A DNA stretch of 64,000 bases from Paenibacillus sp. FSL W8-0186 (GTDB lineage Bacteria; Bacillota; Bacilli; Paenibacillales; Paenibacillaceae), in the NCBI RefSeq assembly GCF_037969765.1, contig NZ_CP150207.1, forward strand, positions 2,776,001 through 2,840,000, read 5' to 3'. How positions within the stretch are numbered: position 1 is the first letter of the stretch; each line of letters begins with the position of its first letter. The translations under genes and the position numbers were made by a program. This document shows positions 54,835 through 63,948 of this stretch, piece by piece. Below the pieces are notes generated by a model, which saw only the letters and a list, made by a program, of their open reading frames with translations, was not told where the DNA came from and searched no databases.

Positions 54835-54956
54835 CATACCAACCGACGAGATTCATTATAAAGAAGTTTTACCTTGTTGACGTCACCGATATGCAGTTAT
54901 ACTTAGCTCAATATTTCTTTTAAAGTTTGGGAATGTTAACGATTGAAAAGAACCAT

Positions 54957-55559
54957 TTGTCTGAGAATTCATTGAAAGCTATTCAATCCATTGTTTCTGC
55001 AATTAGTCACCGTCTGAATGACAAATATCCTTTTAGTAGTTTCTTTGGACGGAGGAAGTGGGGCAGGCAAATCTACGCTTGCTGCTGAGGTCGCTTCGCA
55101 GTTGGGCGCAGCAGTGATTCATTGCGACGACTTTTTTGATGCAACTCTCCCAGACAACGATTGGGATACATACTCATTGGAGCAAAAATGCCGTCGTTGC
55201 ATTGACTGGCAACGTATGCGTAATGAAGCATTATTGCCATTGCTAGAAGGTAAGAAAGCCCAATATTATCCTTATTATTCTCTTTCATCTGACAAGGGCT
55301 TGGAATCGCGCTTAGTGACGATTGAGCCTTCAAAGGTAATTATCCTTGATGGTATTATAGCTCCCTCCTTGAACTAACCGGTATTAATCATCTTACAGTT
55401 CTAGTGGATGTACCACCAACACTTCGCCGTCACAGGCATAATATCAGAGAGGGGACCGACGATTTGGATTGGCATCTTAGATGGAACCCGGCTGAGGACT
55501 ACTATTTTACAGCTCTGCGTCCACCGACAACATTCGATTTAATAGCGGTTAACAATTAG
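54957..55559 (+). pseudogene. Uridine kinase-like P-loop protein, multiply frameshifted
   Basis: Three frames must be joined. From TTG 54957: SENSLKAIQSIVSAISHRLNDKYPF. From about 55030: [20 protein letters not shown] (Walker A), HCDDFFDATLPDNDWD and YPYYSLSSDKGLESRL, broken at 55375 after VIILDGI. Then LTVLVDVPPTLRRHRHNIREG and DDLDWHLRWNPAEDYYF, ending at 55559. One missing base near 55030 and one near 55357 explain it. All expected motifs of a nucleoside-kinase-like ATPase remain, so inactivation is recent or the sequence has errors. Confidence 0.75.
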
Positions 55560-55758
55560 TCTAATGTGATTTGGATTTAACTTATTTGAACTAATAAGGT
55601 GCGTTAGTTGAAGGGATTAGATGGAGCAGTTTGCCGGTTGGCAGCTGCTTCATTTTCATTACTCATAGTTCGATTATAATTGACTACTCAATCCTGATCC
55701 GAGTAAGTCACTGGTTTATTTGTTTAAACCAATAATCATTTAACGGGAGTGATATTGA

Positions 55759-56760
55759 ATGAAGGCTATAACCATTGAGAAATACGGTAAAAATGTTCCC
55801 TTTGTTATGACAGAACAACCAGTACCACATATCGGTGAACATGATGTATTAGTGGAAATTCATGCAGCCAGTTTAAATCCTATCGACTATAAAATTAAGG
55901 AAGGGAAAGTAAAACTCCTGTTGAGTTACAAGTTCCCTCTTATCTTAGGGAATGATTTCTCTGGCGTTATAGTTAAGGTTGGCGAACGGGTGAGTGCATT
56001 TAAACCTGGTGATGAAGTTTATGGCAGACCACGCAAGAGCCGTATCGGCACATTGGCGGAATACATTGCTGTACACGAGGAAGATATTTGGTTAAAGCCG
56101 CAGAATCTGAACTTTGAAGAAGCTGCTTCTATTCCACTGGTCGGACTTACGACTTACCAGGCCTTTACCGATATTTTGCATCTCCAAAAGGGCCAAAAAA
56201 TTCTGATTCACGCAGGTTCAGGAGGCGTGGGGACGTTCGCCATTCAATTAGCCAAATTGATGGGGGCTTTTGTTGCAACAACAGCAAGCGATAAAGGATA
56301 TGAGCTGGTCAAATCGATGGGCGCCGATCTGATCATTAATTATAAAAAAGAAAATTTTGAAGAAATGCTTTCTGGGTATGACGCTGTATTTGATACTCTA
56401 GGAAGAGCGGCTTTGGAAAAGTCGTTCCGTGTCCTGAAGCCAGGTGGACAAATCGTATCCATCTCTGGCTTGCCTAACGCAAGATTCGGAAAAGAAGCAA
56501 AGTTGGGATGGATGAAAACAGCCATTTTGTCCATCGCGAGCCGTAAGATCACAGCGCTTGAGAAGAAGTACCATACAAGATATCATTTCCTTTTTATGAA
56601 ACCGAGTGGAACACAATTAAAGGTTTTAAAAGAATTCATTGAAGTAGGCCACATTAAGCCCGTTATTGATAAGGTGTATCATTTGGAAGAGACTGCTCAA
56701 GCATTCTCATACCTGCAAGGAGGAAGTGCTAAAGGAAAGGTGGTCATTAAAATAAAGTAA
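55759..56760 (+). CDS. NADP-dependent quinone oxidoreductase-like MDR protein
   Basis: 333 residues, zinc-independent medium-chain dehydrogenase/reductase. GroES-like N-domain (HDVLVEIHAASLNPIDYKI, GNDFSGVIVKVGERVSAF), then GTLAEYIAVHE and the NADPH-binding HAGSGGVGTFAIQLAKLMGA; no catalytic-zinc cysteines. The substrate is probably a quinone or enone. RBS CGGGAGTG. Single gene. Confidence 0.92.
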   Translation: MKAITIEKYGKNVPFVMTEQPVPHIGEHDVLVEIHAASLNPIDYKIKEGKVKLLLSYKFPLILGNDFSGVIVKVGERVSAFKPGDEVYGRPRKSRIGTLAEYIAVHEEDIWLKPQNLNFEEAASIPLVGLTTYQAFTDILHLQKGQKILIHAGSGGVGTFAIQLAKLMGAFVATTASDKGYELVKSMGADLIINYKKENFEEMLSGYDAVFDTLGRAALEKSFRVLKPGGQIVSISGLPNARFGKEAKLGWMKTAILSIASRKITALEKKYHTRYHFLFMKPSGTQLKVLKEFIEVGHIKPVIDKVYHLEETAQAFSYLQGGSAKGKVVIKIK

Positions 56761-56878
56761 CTCCATGCTTACCGGGAATTCCCGAAAATAATTTTATCTT
56801 ATTTATTGACCAGAATATTCCTGTGATGGTACATTCAGTCCATGAGAAACGCAATATCCAAATGGGAGGGATAATAAA

Positions 56879-57214
56879 GTGAATCAGGAAGTTACTGCCT
56901 ACATTGAAAATCTGCCGAAGTGGCAAGGTGAGGTCAGTTCGATCCTGCGGAACATGGTTCATGAAACGATTCCGGAGGCTGAAGAACGTATTCAATACAA
57001 AAAACCTCATTTTCTGAAAAATGGACATTATGCAGCTGTCATTTCGCCTTCAAAGGACGCCATTGCATTCATGATCATGAATGCAAACGGGATTGATTTT
57101 CCGAAGGGATTTGAAGGACCTGCCGAACGAAAGTGGATTAAACTGCGGGAAGGCGACAACCCGGATCTAACCATGCTATCGGGGCTTCTAAAACAGGCCT
57201 CCAACCCATTATAA
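56879..57214 (+). CDS. DUF1801 domain protein
   Basis: 111 residues, GTG start after GGGAGGG. YdhG/YjhA-like DUF1801 pattern: VTAYIENLPKWQGEVSSILRNMVHETIPEAEERIQYKKPHF in outline (LPKWQ, IPEAEERIQYKKP), ISPSKDAIAF and a C-terminal KWIKLREGDN. Function unknown. The same frame stays open past the stop for another 49 codons (57215-57363) without a start codon, perhaps the remnant of a neighbouring gene. Confidence 0.85.
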   Translation: MNQEVTAYIENLPKWQGEVSSILRNMVHETIPEAEERIQYKKPHFLKNGHYAAVISPSKDAIAFMIMNANGIDFPKGFEGPAERKWIKLREGDNPDLTMLSGLLKQASNPL

Positions 57215-57362
57215 CGATCATCGGATGATTGGCTAGAAACACTTCGTGGTAAGTGGGAAAAACGTTTTGACCGTCAATCCGATTATCTCGATCATCTGAA
57301 AAAGAACGAATTATCCCTCAATCCCAAGGAGGAAAGGTGGATACAAACTGGTTTGACGAGAT

Positions 57363-57394
57363 AGCTGCGAGGGAATCACCCCCGCGGCTTCTTT
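57363..57394 (+). terminator. Putative terminator
   Basis: Stem AGCTGCGAGGG / CCCCCGCGGCT with one mismatch and one G-T pair, 5-nt loop, then TCTTT. Confidence 0.6.
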
Positions 57395-57489
57395 CCGTAT
57401 GCGGCCGCTAATTTGGCCTCCATACCCTCACTGGCAAGTTCTAAACAATGGAACGTGTCGGAAGACAAAAAAGGCGCACCACACATTAA

Positions 57490-59466
57490 CTACAACGATT
57501 CTACTTCAAGTTTAGCTCCCGCCGGTAATACTGCTACCACTCTATCTTTGACATGCTGATTGAGCAAAACTTCTGCATCCAAGATGGCTGCACTCCCTTG
57601 ATCCGTCGATGAGCGAATGAGTCTACCTAATCCTTGCCGTAAGCGAAGCAGCATATAGGGCAGGTCTACTTCTTCATATGCTGAATCAGCCGCTTCCCGT
57701 TTAGCCATAAATACAGGATCTTCCGGTGGATAAGGCAGTGACCAAATAATAACATTGGATAATGAAGGTCCCGGTACATCCAGACCCTCCCATAGGCTTG
57801 CCGCACAGAGCACGCTTTCCTCTGTATTTTGGAACTCATTTATGAGACTGCTAATCTCACGGTCACCTTCATACAGAATGGTATAGGATTCAAAGTATGG
57901 CTGGTGCGAAGCGGCTTGCTTAAACTCGCGCAGCTCATTCATTGTTCTAAATAACAATAGAGCTCGTCCTTCGGTACGTTTGATCAGCTTGGCCGCCAGA
58001 GCCAGCTTCTTCGCTGCAGCAACCTCACTACTAATTTCTCTATATTGTAGAAGTTCACTCGGTGCTAATAGCTTCATCTGCTTCTCGTAATCATACGGAG
58101 AGTCCACGGAAAATGATAAAAATTCACTGATACCGAGACTTCCCGCTACGTAATCAAAAGATCCATCTACCGATAGGGTTGCTGAAGAGAATACAATCGG
58201 AATCTGAAGTCCGAATACCCGTTCCTCCAGCACTTCCTTGACCGTTTGCGGCATAATGGCAAGTGTAGCAGTACCGTCCTTATTTTCTTCCGCCCAGCAA
58301 ATGTAGGTACCTGGCTCACGGAAGAGATGAAGCGCAGTTTGGATCATCTCCAGATGCTCTTCAACGATACGCAGCTTATATTCATCAAGCGTATATAAGC
58401 CACTCTCAAAGACCAGTTCTTCATCAATAGCTTCAATCGTATTTTTCCAGCGATTCAGTTCTTTTAGAAGCTTCTCATCCATGTGGATTCGTTTTCGATC
58501 AGAACCGGGTATCGCTGTACTTTGCTCCGCTACCAGAGAAAACACAAGCTGACTCTGATCAATGGAATCTTCAATTCGTTCGGCTAGCGTTTCTCTGATC
58601 TCTCCATCCAGAAGACGAGTAATAATCTCTTCATATGCACTATGCTTCAGCTTATAACTGAGGGCATGTTGTGCGGCCGATTCGAGTAAATGTCCTTCGT
58701 CAAAGACGACTGAACTATGTTCAGGGAGCAGGGGAAGCTGACCCTCTCTTTTTCTTCCCTCATAGGTCCACACATGCTCCATGTAGTAATCATGGGAACA
58801 GATAATAAGGTCGGTAGATTTTCGATAATGATCCCGAGATAAGGTCATGCCGCAGCGATGTCTTTTATCACATACAAAACAATCCTGAAATGAATCCCAG
58901 TTGATCTTATTCCACTGTTCATCATTCAGATGTGGGTATTCCTTACGATCGCCGTAAGGGTAAAAAGATTGCATCGTTCCTGGAGAATGAACAAAATCAG
59001 GAAGATTTTCATACACGTCTTCAATTACCGCCGCATCTTCATCCTGAAGACGAACGTCGTCTATTTTTTTGAGACATAGATATTGATCAGGGGATTTACC
59101 GAGCCGCGCATCAATCTGTAAATCCAAATAACGGGCAAGCTTAGCTATATCTCCTTCCTGTTTCACAAGCTGCTCAATGAGCGACTCATCTGCACAGGCA
59201 ATCACTGCAGGCATACGTGTATATCTTGCATAATTAACTGCATAAAGCAGATACACGAGTGTTTTTCCCGTGCCTACCCCAGCTTCTGCAAAAATAGTTT
59301 TCTTATCAGCATAGGCTCTTTCCAATTGGTAAGCCATAAATATTTGTTCATCACGGACATCAAATCCATGTTCAGGTAACACATCATAAAAAACATCCGC
59401 AACCCAATCGCCGACCTGCTTGACGAACGGTTCTGAGGGATCATAGGGGAAAGGATATCGCTCCAC
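57490..59466 (-). CDS. DinG/XPD-like superfamily 2 DNA helicase
   Basis: 658 residues, GTG start seven bases after CGGAGGC. Walker A in AEAGVGTGKTLVY (about 62-72), four cysteines placed for an iron-sulfur cluster (QYLCLKK near 134, then DCFVC and HRCGM near 200-212), DEGH box in SSVVFDEGHLLES, SATLS motif and the arginine-finger motif VI LRQGLGRLIRS. Likely a 5'-3' helicase acting on repair or R-loop intermediates. No exonuclease domain, so it is the YoaA/DinG type rather than B. subtilis DinG with its N-terminal exonuclease. Single gene. Confidence 0.92.
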   Translation of the reverse strand: MERYPFPYDPSEPFVKQVGDWVADVFYDVLPEHGFDVRDEQIFMAYQLERAYADKKTIFAEAGVGTGKTLVYLLYAVNYARYTRMPAVIACADESLIEQLVKQEGDIAKLARYLDLQIDARLGKSPDQYLCLKKIDDVRLQDEDAAVIEDVYENLPDFVHSPGTMQSFYPYGDRKEYPHLNDEQWNKINWDSFQDCFVCDKRHRCGMTLSRDHYRKSTDLIICSHDYYMEHVWTYEGRKREGQLPLLPEHSSVVFDEGHLLESAAQHALSYKLKHSAYEEIITRLLDGEIRETLAERIEDSIDQSQLVFSLVAEQSTAIPGSDRKRIHMDEKLLKELNRWKNTIEAIDEELVFESGLYTLDEYKLRIVEEHLEMIQTALHLFREPGTYICWAEENKDGTATLAIMPQTVKEVLEERVFGLQIPIVFSSATLSVDGSFDYVAGSLGISEFLSFSVDSPYDYEKQMKLLAPSELLQYREISSEVAAAKKLALAAKLIKRTEGRALLLFRTMNELREFKQAASHQPYFESYTILYEGDREISSLINEFQNTEESVLCAASLWEGLDVPGPSLSNVIIWSLPYPPEDPVFMAKREAADSAYEEVDLPYMLLRLRQGLGRLIRSSTDQGSAAILDAEVLLNQHVKDRVVAVLPAGAKLEVESL

Positions 59467-59665
59467 GCTTACGCCTCCGACACTATCATATTCTTATTAG
59501 GAAAACTAAAATTATCTCATGAGTGAAGAGGTTTAGCAACCTGTCTTTCTCATAATACTGTTCCAATTCCCCCCATATATGAATCAAATATACGCGATTA
59601 AACTATTTCAGGAAGGACTAATTGTACTACTGCATTGGAATGATCAGTTGCTTATGTTCCGCAAA

Positions 59666-59720
59666 TTTAGCGATGATTATAAAAAAAGTTGCTAAGACTC
59701 GCCCCTTTAGCGATAATTAT
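59666..59720. repeat. Short direct repeat in a gene-free stretch
   Basis: TTTAGCGATGATTAT (59666-59680) and TTTAGCGATAATTAT (59706-59720), 14 of 15 identical, 40 bp apart. The remaining 59467-59802 is AT-rich, without a recognisable gene. Confidence 0.5.
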
Positions 59721-59802
59721 TGTGCCAAATAGAAAATGAACATTTAAACTCAAAAAAATAACACTTATATAGGTAATAATAAAGGAAAGTGAGATAAGCG
59801 AA

Positions 59803-60255
59803 ATGATTGCAAAAACAGAAGAAGACTTTAATGGTTTGAAGGAGATTGGCAGAATTGTTGCCTCTATTCGAGATAAATGGGTACAACGAACAGTTCCCGG
59901 CATAACGACAAAAGAGCTTGACGATATAGCTGAAGAACTTTTTAAGAAAGAAGGCGCAGTTTCAGCTCCAAAAGGTGAATATAATTTCCCTGGCTATACT
60001 TGTATTAGTGTTAATGAAGAAGTGGCACATGGAATTCCAGGAGATCGGGTTATTCGTGAAGGGGATATCGTGACGGATGATGAGTTATTAAAGGAAGGGA
60101 TGGTTATCGCATTTGAACCATTTATCTCTACCTTTGAAGAAGAAGTGTTCCAAAAAGGAGACGGATGGACCTTTGCTACAAAGAAAAGCTATGTAGCTCA
60201 AATGGAACATACGATTATCCTTACAAAAAATGGTCCTATCATTGTCACACTTTAA
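59803..60255 (+). pseudogene. map: Type I methionine aminopeptidase with internal deletion
   Basis: 150 residues against about 248 in normal enzymes. The N-terminal part is typical (EDFNGLKEIGRIVASIRD, YTCISVNEEVAHGIPGDRVI), and so is the C-terminal part (LLKEGMVIAFEPFIST, then VFQKGDGWTFATKKSYVAQMEHTII). But after EGDIV the sequence jumps to TDDELLKEG. About 95 residues are lost in frame, including the two Asp and the His that bind the catalytic metals; only the two Glu ligands remain. Inactive as an aminopeptidase. Probably an inactive paralogue of the essential gene. Confidence 0.85.
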
Positions 60256-60321
60256 TGAGTTCAAGAGTTCGATTCCATTCCGGAAATCGGATAAGTAAAA
60301 GAGGATATAGGAGTTAATAAA

Positions 60322-60405
60322 GTGGAAAACTGGAATTTCATCCGCCAGTTAAAGAACAACGTCAAATCAAAATATAAGCTCTTGAATAGAGCAGACCGAG
60401 GTTAA
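60322..60405 (+). CDS. Possible 27-residue peptide
   Basis: GTG start eight bases after ATAGGAG; MENWNFIRQLKNNVKSKYKL, then LNRADRG. Its end overlaps the terminator hairpin, which is unusual. Not recognised; weak candidate. Confidence 0.3.
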   Translation: MENWNFIRQLKNNVKSKYKLLNRADRG

Positions 60406-60425
60406 AACGGTCTGCTCTAATTTTA
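60388..60425 (+). terminator. Terminator after the map remnant
   Basis: 11-bp stem AGAGCAGACCG / CGGTCTGCTCT (60388-60398, 60408-60417 plus one) followed by AATTTTAT. Confidence 0.85.
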
Positions 60426-60508
60426 TGTTTAATTAAATACACTGTAAATAAAACCATACTACTACGAGTGGCATATCCTTTTGTTTCCGATCACAGTCTG
60501 TCAAGGTT

Positions 60509-60517
60509 TGGTATAAT
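60509..60517 (+). promoter_or_regulatory. Extended -10 promoter of the HtrA-like gene
   Basis: TGGTATAAT: a consensus TATAAT with the TGn extension; no good -35. The transcript would begin near 60524, so translation must start downstream of TTG 60530. Confidence 0.55.
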
Positions 60518-60562
60518 CATGTTGAATCATTGTTTTTATTCTCTTTCTCATTAGCAGGGGAG

Positions 60563-61411
60563 GTGTTTTCCATCCGTAACGATGAGCTGAATGATCCCAA
60601 AACATCCGCCGATCCAGTAAATGATACCGATGTCCCGTTTGAATGGGGAGAAGAATTTTGGAACCCGGAGGATGACATTGAAGAGGATGAGTTGAATCAC
60701 CGACCTAAAAGAACATGGATCAAAAAAACAATTATTGTTATGCTGGCCATTCTGCTGCTCGGTAATCTAATTGCTTTTATACCACAGATTTATAATCTAC
60801 TGACAATACGGTTTTTGAAAAAGGATGCACAGTTATCACAAGATGAACAGATCCAGCAATATAAGCAAGCCGTTGTTAATGTTAGTTCCGGCGGTCGGAA
60901 AGGTACAGGGTTTAATATCGCTCCAAACGGACTCATTATTACGAATCAACATGTCATGGATGACGACAAGGCTGGCATTATCCAATTTTTAAATGGAAAA
61001 ACATATCCGGCAGATGTTATCGTAAGTGACAGCGAGATAGATATCTCCATACTTAAAATTAGAGACAATGCGAACAACCTGCCTACACTTCAATTGGAAA
61101 CAGAGATAGCCTATCAAGAGGGCGATCCTATTCATGTCATCGGAAATCCGCTAGCATTCTACCGAATCGCCACTGAAGGCACAGTGCTAGGATTAACCCC
61201 ATTAGAGAGTCGCAAGCTTCCCATGCTCATGATACAGGCGCCAATTCATAACGGAAACAGCGGCAGCCCTGTTATTAACAATAAGGGGAATGTTATTGCA
61301 GTTGTGTATGCCACAACAATTACATCACAGGGGGACCAATCTATCCCTGTAGGTCTTGCTATTCCAATTGATTATTTGGAGAAATATGAAAAGACTATGT
61401 TTCAAAAGTAG
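60563..61411 (+). CDS. Membrane-anchored HtrA-like serine protease without PDZ domain
   Basis: About 280 residues. Acidic cytoplasmic N-terminus (WGEEFWNPEDDIEEDE), one membrane anchor (TIIVMLAILLLGNLIAF), then a trypsin-like domain outside the membrane with triad His in ITNQHVMDD, Asp in SEIDISIL and Ser in NGNSGSPVINN. There is no PDZ domain after it. The start is unsure: GTG 60563 overlaps the AGGGGAGG, while ATC 60572 would be at the ideal eight-base distance. Likely cell-envelope quality control. Confidence 0.85.
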   Translation: MFSIRNDELNDPKTSADPVNDTDVPFEWGEEFWNPEDDIEEDELNHRPKRTWIKKTIIVMLAILLLGNLIAFIPQIYNLLTIRFLKKDAQLSQDEQIQQYKQAVVNVSSGGRKGTGFNIAPNGLIITNQHVMDDDKAGIIQFLNGKTYPADVIVSDSEIDISILKIRDNANNLPTLQLETEIAYQEGDPIHVIGNPLAFYRIATEGTVLGLTPLESRKLPMLMIQAPIHNGNSGSPVINNKGNVIAVVYATTITSQGDQSIPVGLAIPIDYLEKYEKTMFQK

Positions 61412-61537
61412 CAGGCAGCCGATTTGAAGATTTATATAAATGCAAAGGGGCTCTGATAGGCAAGTCTATTAAGATAAGAATGCTTATCTGTATGGGTGTA
61501 CGAAGTCCAGAATCATTTGTGGAAGGTGAAATTTATA

Positions 61538-62074
61538 ATGAACAACTCCAAACAAATGCTACGTGCTATGGTAATACCCATGACAATCACTATGTTGATG
61601 TTGCTAGTCGGCTGCAATTCTAGTGTACCTGCTGAATCTATGAACCCCAGCAGTAATTCGAGTTCAACACCGACTTCAACGTTACCTCAAACACCTTCTC
61701 AGATACCAAATTCGACACAAAACGGAGAAACTAAAACATTTACTTATGGTGGACTCAAACTTGAAGTAACAAATGTCTTCGAAGTTCGATCCGAAAGCAT
61801 GATTGATGACGGAGGTAATCCATGGGAATACAGTGTTTTTGTCTGTTATCCCGGCGCAAGTGTTACCGTATTAACCACCGATATGAGTGACGCTAATATC
61901 ACTGCCGATGGAAAGTCTCATGCGAATTGGGGTGTTCTCTTGGCGTCTGGTGGACGGAAAGATATCGTGGACGATATGAATTCATTTGATGTCACGCCTG
62001 AAATACTCGGCATTTATAACCTTGAGTCGAGCATATATGTATTGAAACTAGAAATGTACAAAAATGACAATTAG
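61538..62074 (+). CDS. Putative lipoprotein of unknown function
   Basis: 178 residues from ATG 61538 with GGAAGGTG upstream. Lipoprotein signal peptide with lipobox LVGC near residue 25, a Ser/Thr/Pro-rich linker (SSNSSSTPTSTLPQTPSQ), then a beta-rich domain (YGGLKLEVTNVFEVRS, YSVFVCYPGASVTVL). Not recognised. Anchored on the outside of the membrane. Follows the HtrA-like gene, with 126 bp between. Confidence 0.75.
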   Translation: MNNSKQMLRAMVIPMTITMLMLLVGCNSSVPAESMNPSSNSSSTPTSTLPQTPSQIPNSTQNGETKTFTYGGLKLEVTNVFEVRSESMIDDGGNPWEYSVFVCYPGASVTVLTTDMSDANITADGKSHANWGVLLASGGRKDIVDDMNSFDVTPEILGIYNLESSIYVLKLEMYKNDN

Positions 62075-62171
62075 GTATCATGGAAGCTCCGAAGTATAAA
62101 TCCCTTTACTAAAACGATGATCGAGGCGTATAATCCGTTAAGACATCGGAGTGGGAAGAGGGAAATTGATT

Positions 62172-63050
62172 ATGAACAACGGGTTGGTCAATGCTATTAT
62201 CGCGTATATCATGTGGGGGGTTCTCCCGCTTTATTGGAAGTTGTTTAACGATGTGCCGGCAGGCGAGATTCTGTCACATCGGGTTGTTTGGTCGTTCGTC
62301 TTTATGGGTATTCTCGTAGCAGTCCAGCGTCGCTGGAGTGACTTGAAGCGGATTGCGGCTAGCCGCTCGCTCCTGCTGTCGCTCACCGCTAGCGGACTGC
62401 TGATCGCTGCTAATTGGCTCATCTTCATCTGGGCGGTCAACAACGACCATGTCGTCGAGACAAGTCTCGGCTATTATTTGAACCCGTTGCTGAACGTGTT
62501 GCTTGCGGTTGTCTTCCTTCGTGAGAAGCCAAACCGTGGCCAATGGCTCGCGATTGCCATCGCTGGCGCAGCGGTGCTCATCATCGCCATCGACTACGGA
62601 CGGTTCCCATGGATCTCAATCACACTGGCCGCGACGTTTGGCTTGTACGGCCTCGCGAAGAAGAAGATCGGACAAGACGCTTCTGTAGGCTTGCTGTCGG
62701 AGACGGCTGTAGTCCTTCCTATTGCGCTCGGCTACTGGATCTATTTAGCCGCAGTAGGAAAGACGACGGCATGGACGCTACCTGTGTCCACGTTCGTCGA
62801 ACTGCTTCTTTCCGGCGTGGTAACAGCGCTACCGCTTCTTTTCTTTGCGCGAGCGGCTGCCCGTATGGCGCTGTCCACGCTCGGTTTCGTACAATACATT
62901 GGGCCGACGATCATGCTGTTATTGAGCATATTCGTGTTCAAGGAATCAGTCTCGCCGGTTCTTCTCATCGGCTTTGCGCTCATCTGGACAGCGCTTGTCG
63001 TATACGCTGCGGCATCGGTTCGCGGCACGCAACTCGCGAGGCCGCACTGA
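62172..63050 (+). CDS. rarD: RarD/EamA-family transporter
   Basis: 292 residues from ATG 62172. Ten membrane helices; RarD hallmarks YIMWGVLPLYWKLF and LSHRVVWSFVF at the N-terminus, NWLIFIWAVNNDHVVETSLGYYLNPLLNV in the middle (key phrases NWLIFIWAV, ETSLGYYLNPL) and LGFVQYIGPTIMLLL. Drug/metabolite superfamily exporter; the name RarD refers to E. coli chloramphenicol-sensitive protein, and the physiological substrate is unknown. Higher GC than the preceding genes. Strong terminator behind. Confidence 0.92.
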   Translation: MNNGLVNAIIAYIMWGVLPLYWKLFNDVPAGEILSHRVVWSFVFMGILVAVQRRWSDLKRIAASRSLLLSLTASGLLIAANWLIFIWAVNNDHVVETSLGYYLNPLLNVLLAVVFLREKPNRGQWLAIAIAGAAVLIIAIDYGRFPWISITLAATFGLYGLAKKKIGQDASVGLLSETAVVLPIALGYWIYLAAVGKTTAWTLPVSTFVELLLSGVVTALPLLFFARAAARMALSTLGFVQYIGPTIMLLLSIFVFKESVSPVLLIGFALIWTALVVYAAASVRGTQLARPH

Positions 63051-63079
63051 CGGAAAATACGTCCGCCCGGTACCGTCAT

Positions 63080-63121
63080 AACAGCCATTTTCGTCCGCTA
63101 GGGAGGAGATGGCTGTTTTCT
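63080..63121 (+). terminator. Terminator after rarD
   Basis: 9-bp stem AACAGCCAT / ATGGCTGTT (63080-63088, 63109-63117) with TTTT tail. Confidence 0.85.
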
Positions 63122-63309
63122 GTTTGGGGTTAACGGGAAACGTTAGTTCAATTAGTTGACTATAATCGGGCGGCCAGAAGGCTGGGGGACTTAAGTTGCT
63201 GCCTGACTACAAAGCAACTTGAGTTGGGACTGATCCAGCCTGTGCTGGTGTACCTGGAATCGTTATTCATCGCACGAAGCAGGGGCCCGTCCGATGTGGA
63301 TGGGTCCCT

Positions 63310-63510
63310 TTGCTCTTTAACATTTCAACCATGTCCCGCTATATTCCCCTTCGTCCGTCTCGTTACGCAAATAGCTACCATACTGCTGAGTCCACGTCCA
63401 CATGGCGGCGAAAATCGGCTGCAACCGGTCTGTCAGCGTCTTCGGACTAATCGGATGCAGCCTACGGCGCAATTCCCCGAAGCGCTTGGTTCCGTTAAAC
63501 AATTCGAATA
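63310..63510 (-). pseudogene. HxlR-type regulator fragment
   Basis: On the minus strand FNGTKRFGELRRRLHPISPKTLTDRL (quoted in part: KRFGELRRRL, ISPKTLTDRL) is the recognition-helix region of an HxlR winged helix. Sequence on both sides is degraded. An unrelated inverted repeat AAGTTGCT / AGCAACTT lies at 63193-63220. No intact gene occurs between 63051 and the window end. Confidence 0.6.
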
Positions 63511-63540
63511 ACAGTGCAATCGATTCATTCAGTTAGGAAT

Positions 63541-63861
63541 TGATGCAATTATATTTACTACAGGGAGTTCCTCTAAAATGGAAGCTTAAATATTCTATGA
63601 ACTACTTCAACAAATCCTACGTTTTGGTGAACTTCAGCGAAGAATTAATGGCATATCGAGGCATGTACTGACGATGACCTGAAAGAACATGAAAAGAGCG
63701 GAATCATTGAACGAACCGTATATAATACGATACCGCCGAAGGTTGAGTATGCATTAACTGATTTCGGGAGAAGTTTAGAGCCCATTTTGGAGCAATTGAT
63801 AAAAATAGGGGAGCATTACATCTCATTGCAAAACAAAGAAGACATCTGGTTGATCGATTAA
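63541..63861 (+). pseudogene. Second HxlR-type regulator, decayed
   Basis: Plus strand: KWKLK, then in shifted frames LRFGELQRRINGISRHVLT, followed by an open stretch DLKEHEKSGIIERTVYNTIP, PPKVEYALTDFGRSLEPIL and the end LIKIGEHYISLQ before the stop at 63861. At least two indels interrupt the first half. Homologous in family to, but distinct from, the minus-strand fragment beside it. Confidence 0.75.
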
Positions 63862-63901
63862 TTTGCAGCATGTGAAATGAGAGAGGATATTTAGATTAAA
63901 C

Positions 63902-63948
63902 AAAAATCACTCCCTCACGCAGGCGTAGCCGCTTTCGGGAGTGATTTT
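63902..63948. terminator. Bidirectional terminator near the window end
   Basis: 12-13-bp stem AAAAATCACTCCC / GGGAGTGATTTTC (63902-63914, 63937-63949) with A/T-rich ends on both sides. Confidence 0.8.

Noticed and set aside
57215..57363. Open frame following the DUF1801 stop codon
   Set aside because: It has coding-like composition (DDWLETLRGKWEKRF) but no start codon or RBS and no family match; perhaps a remnant, not supported as a gene.
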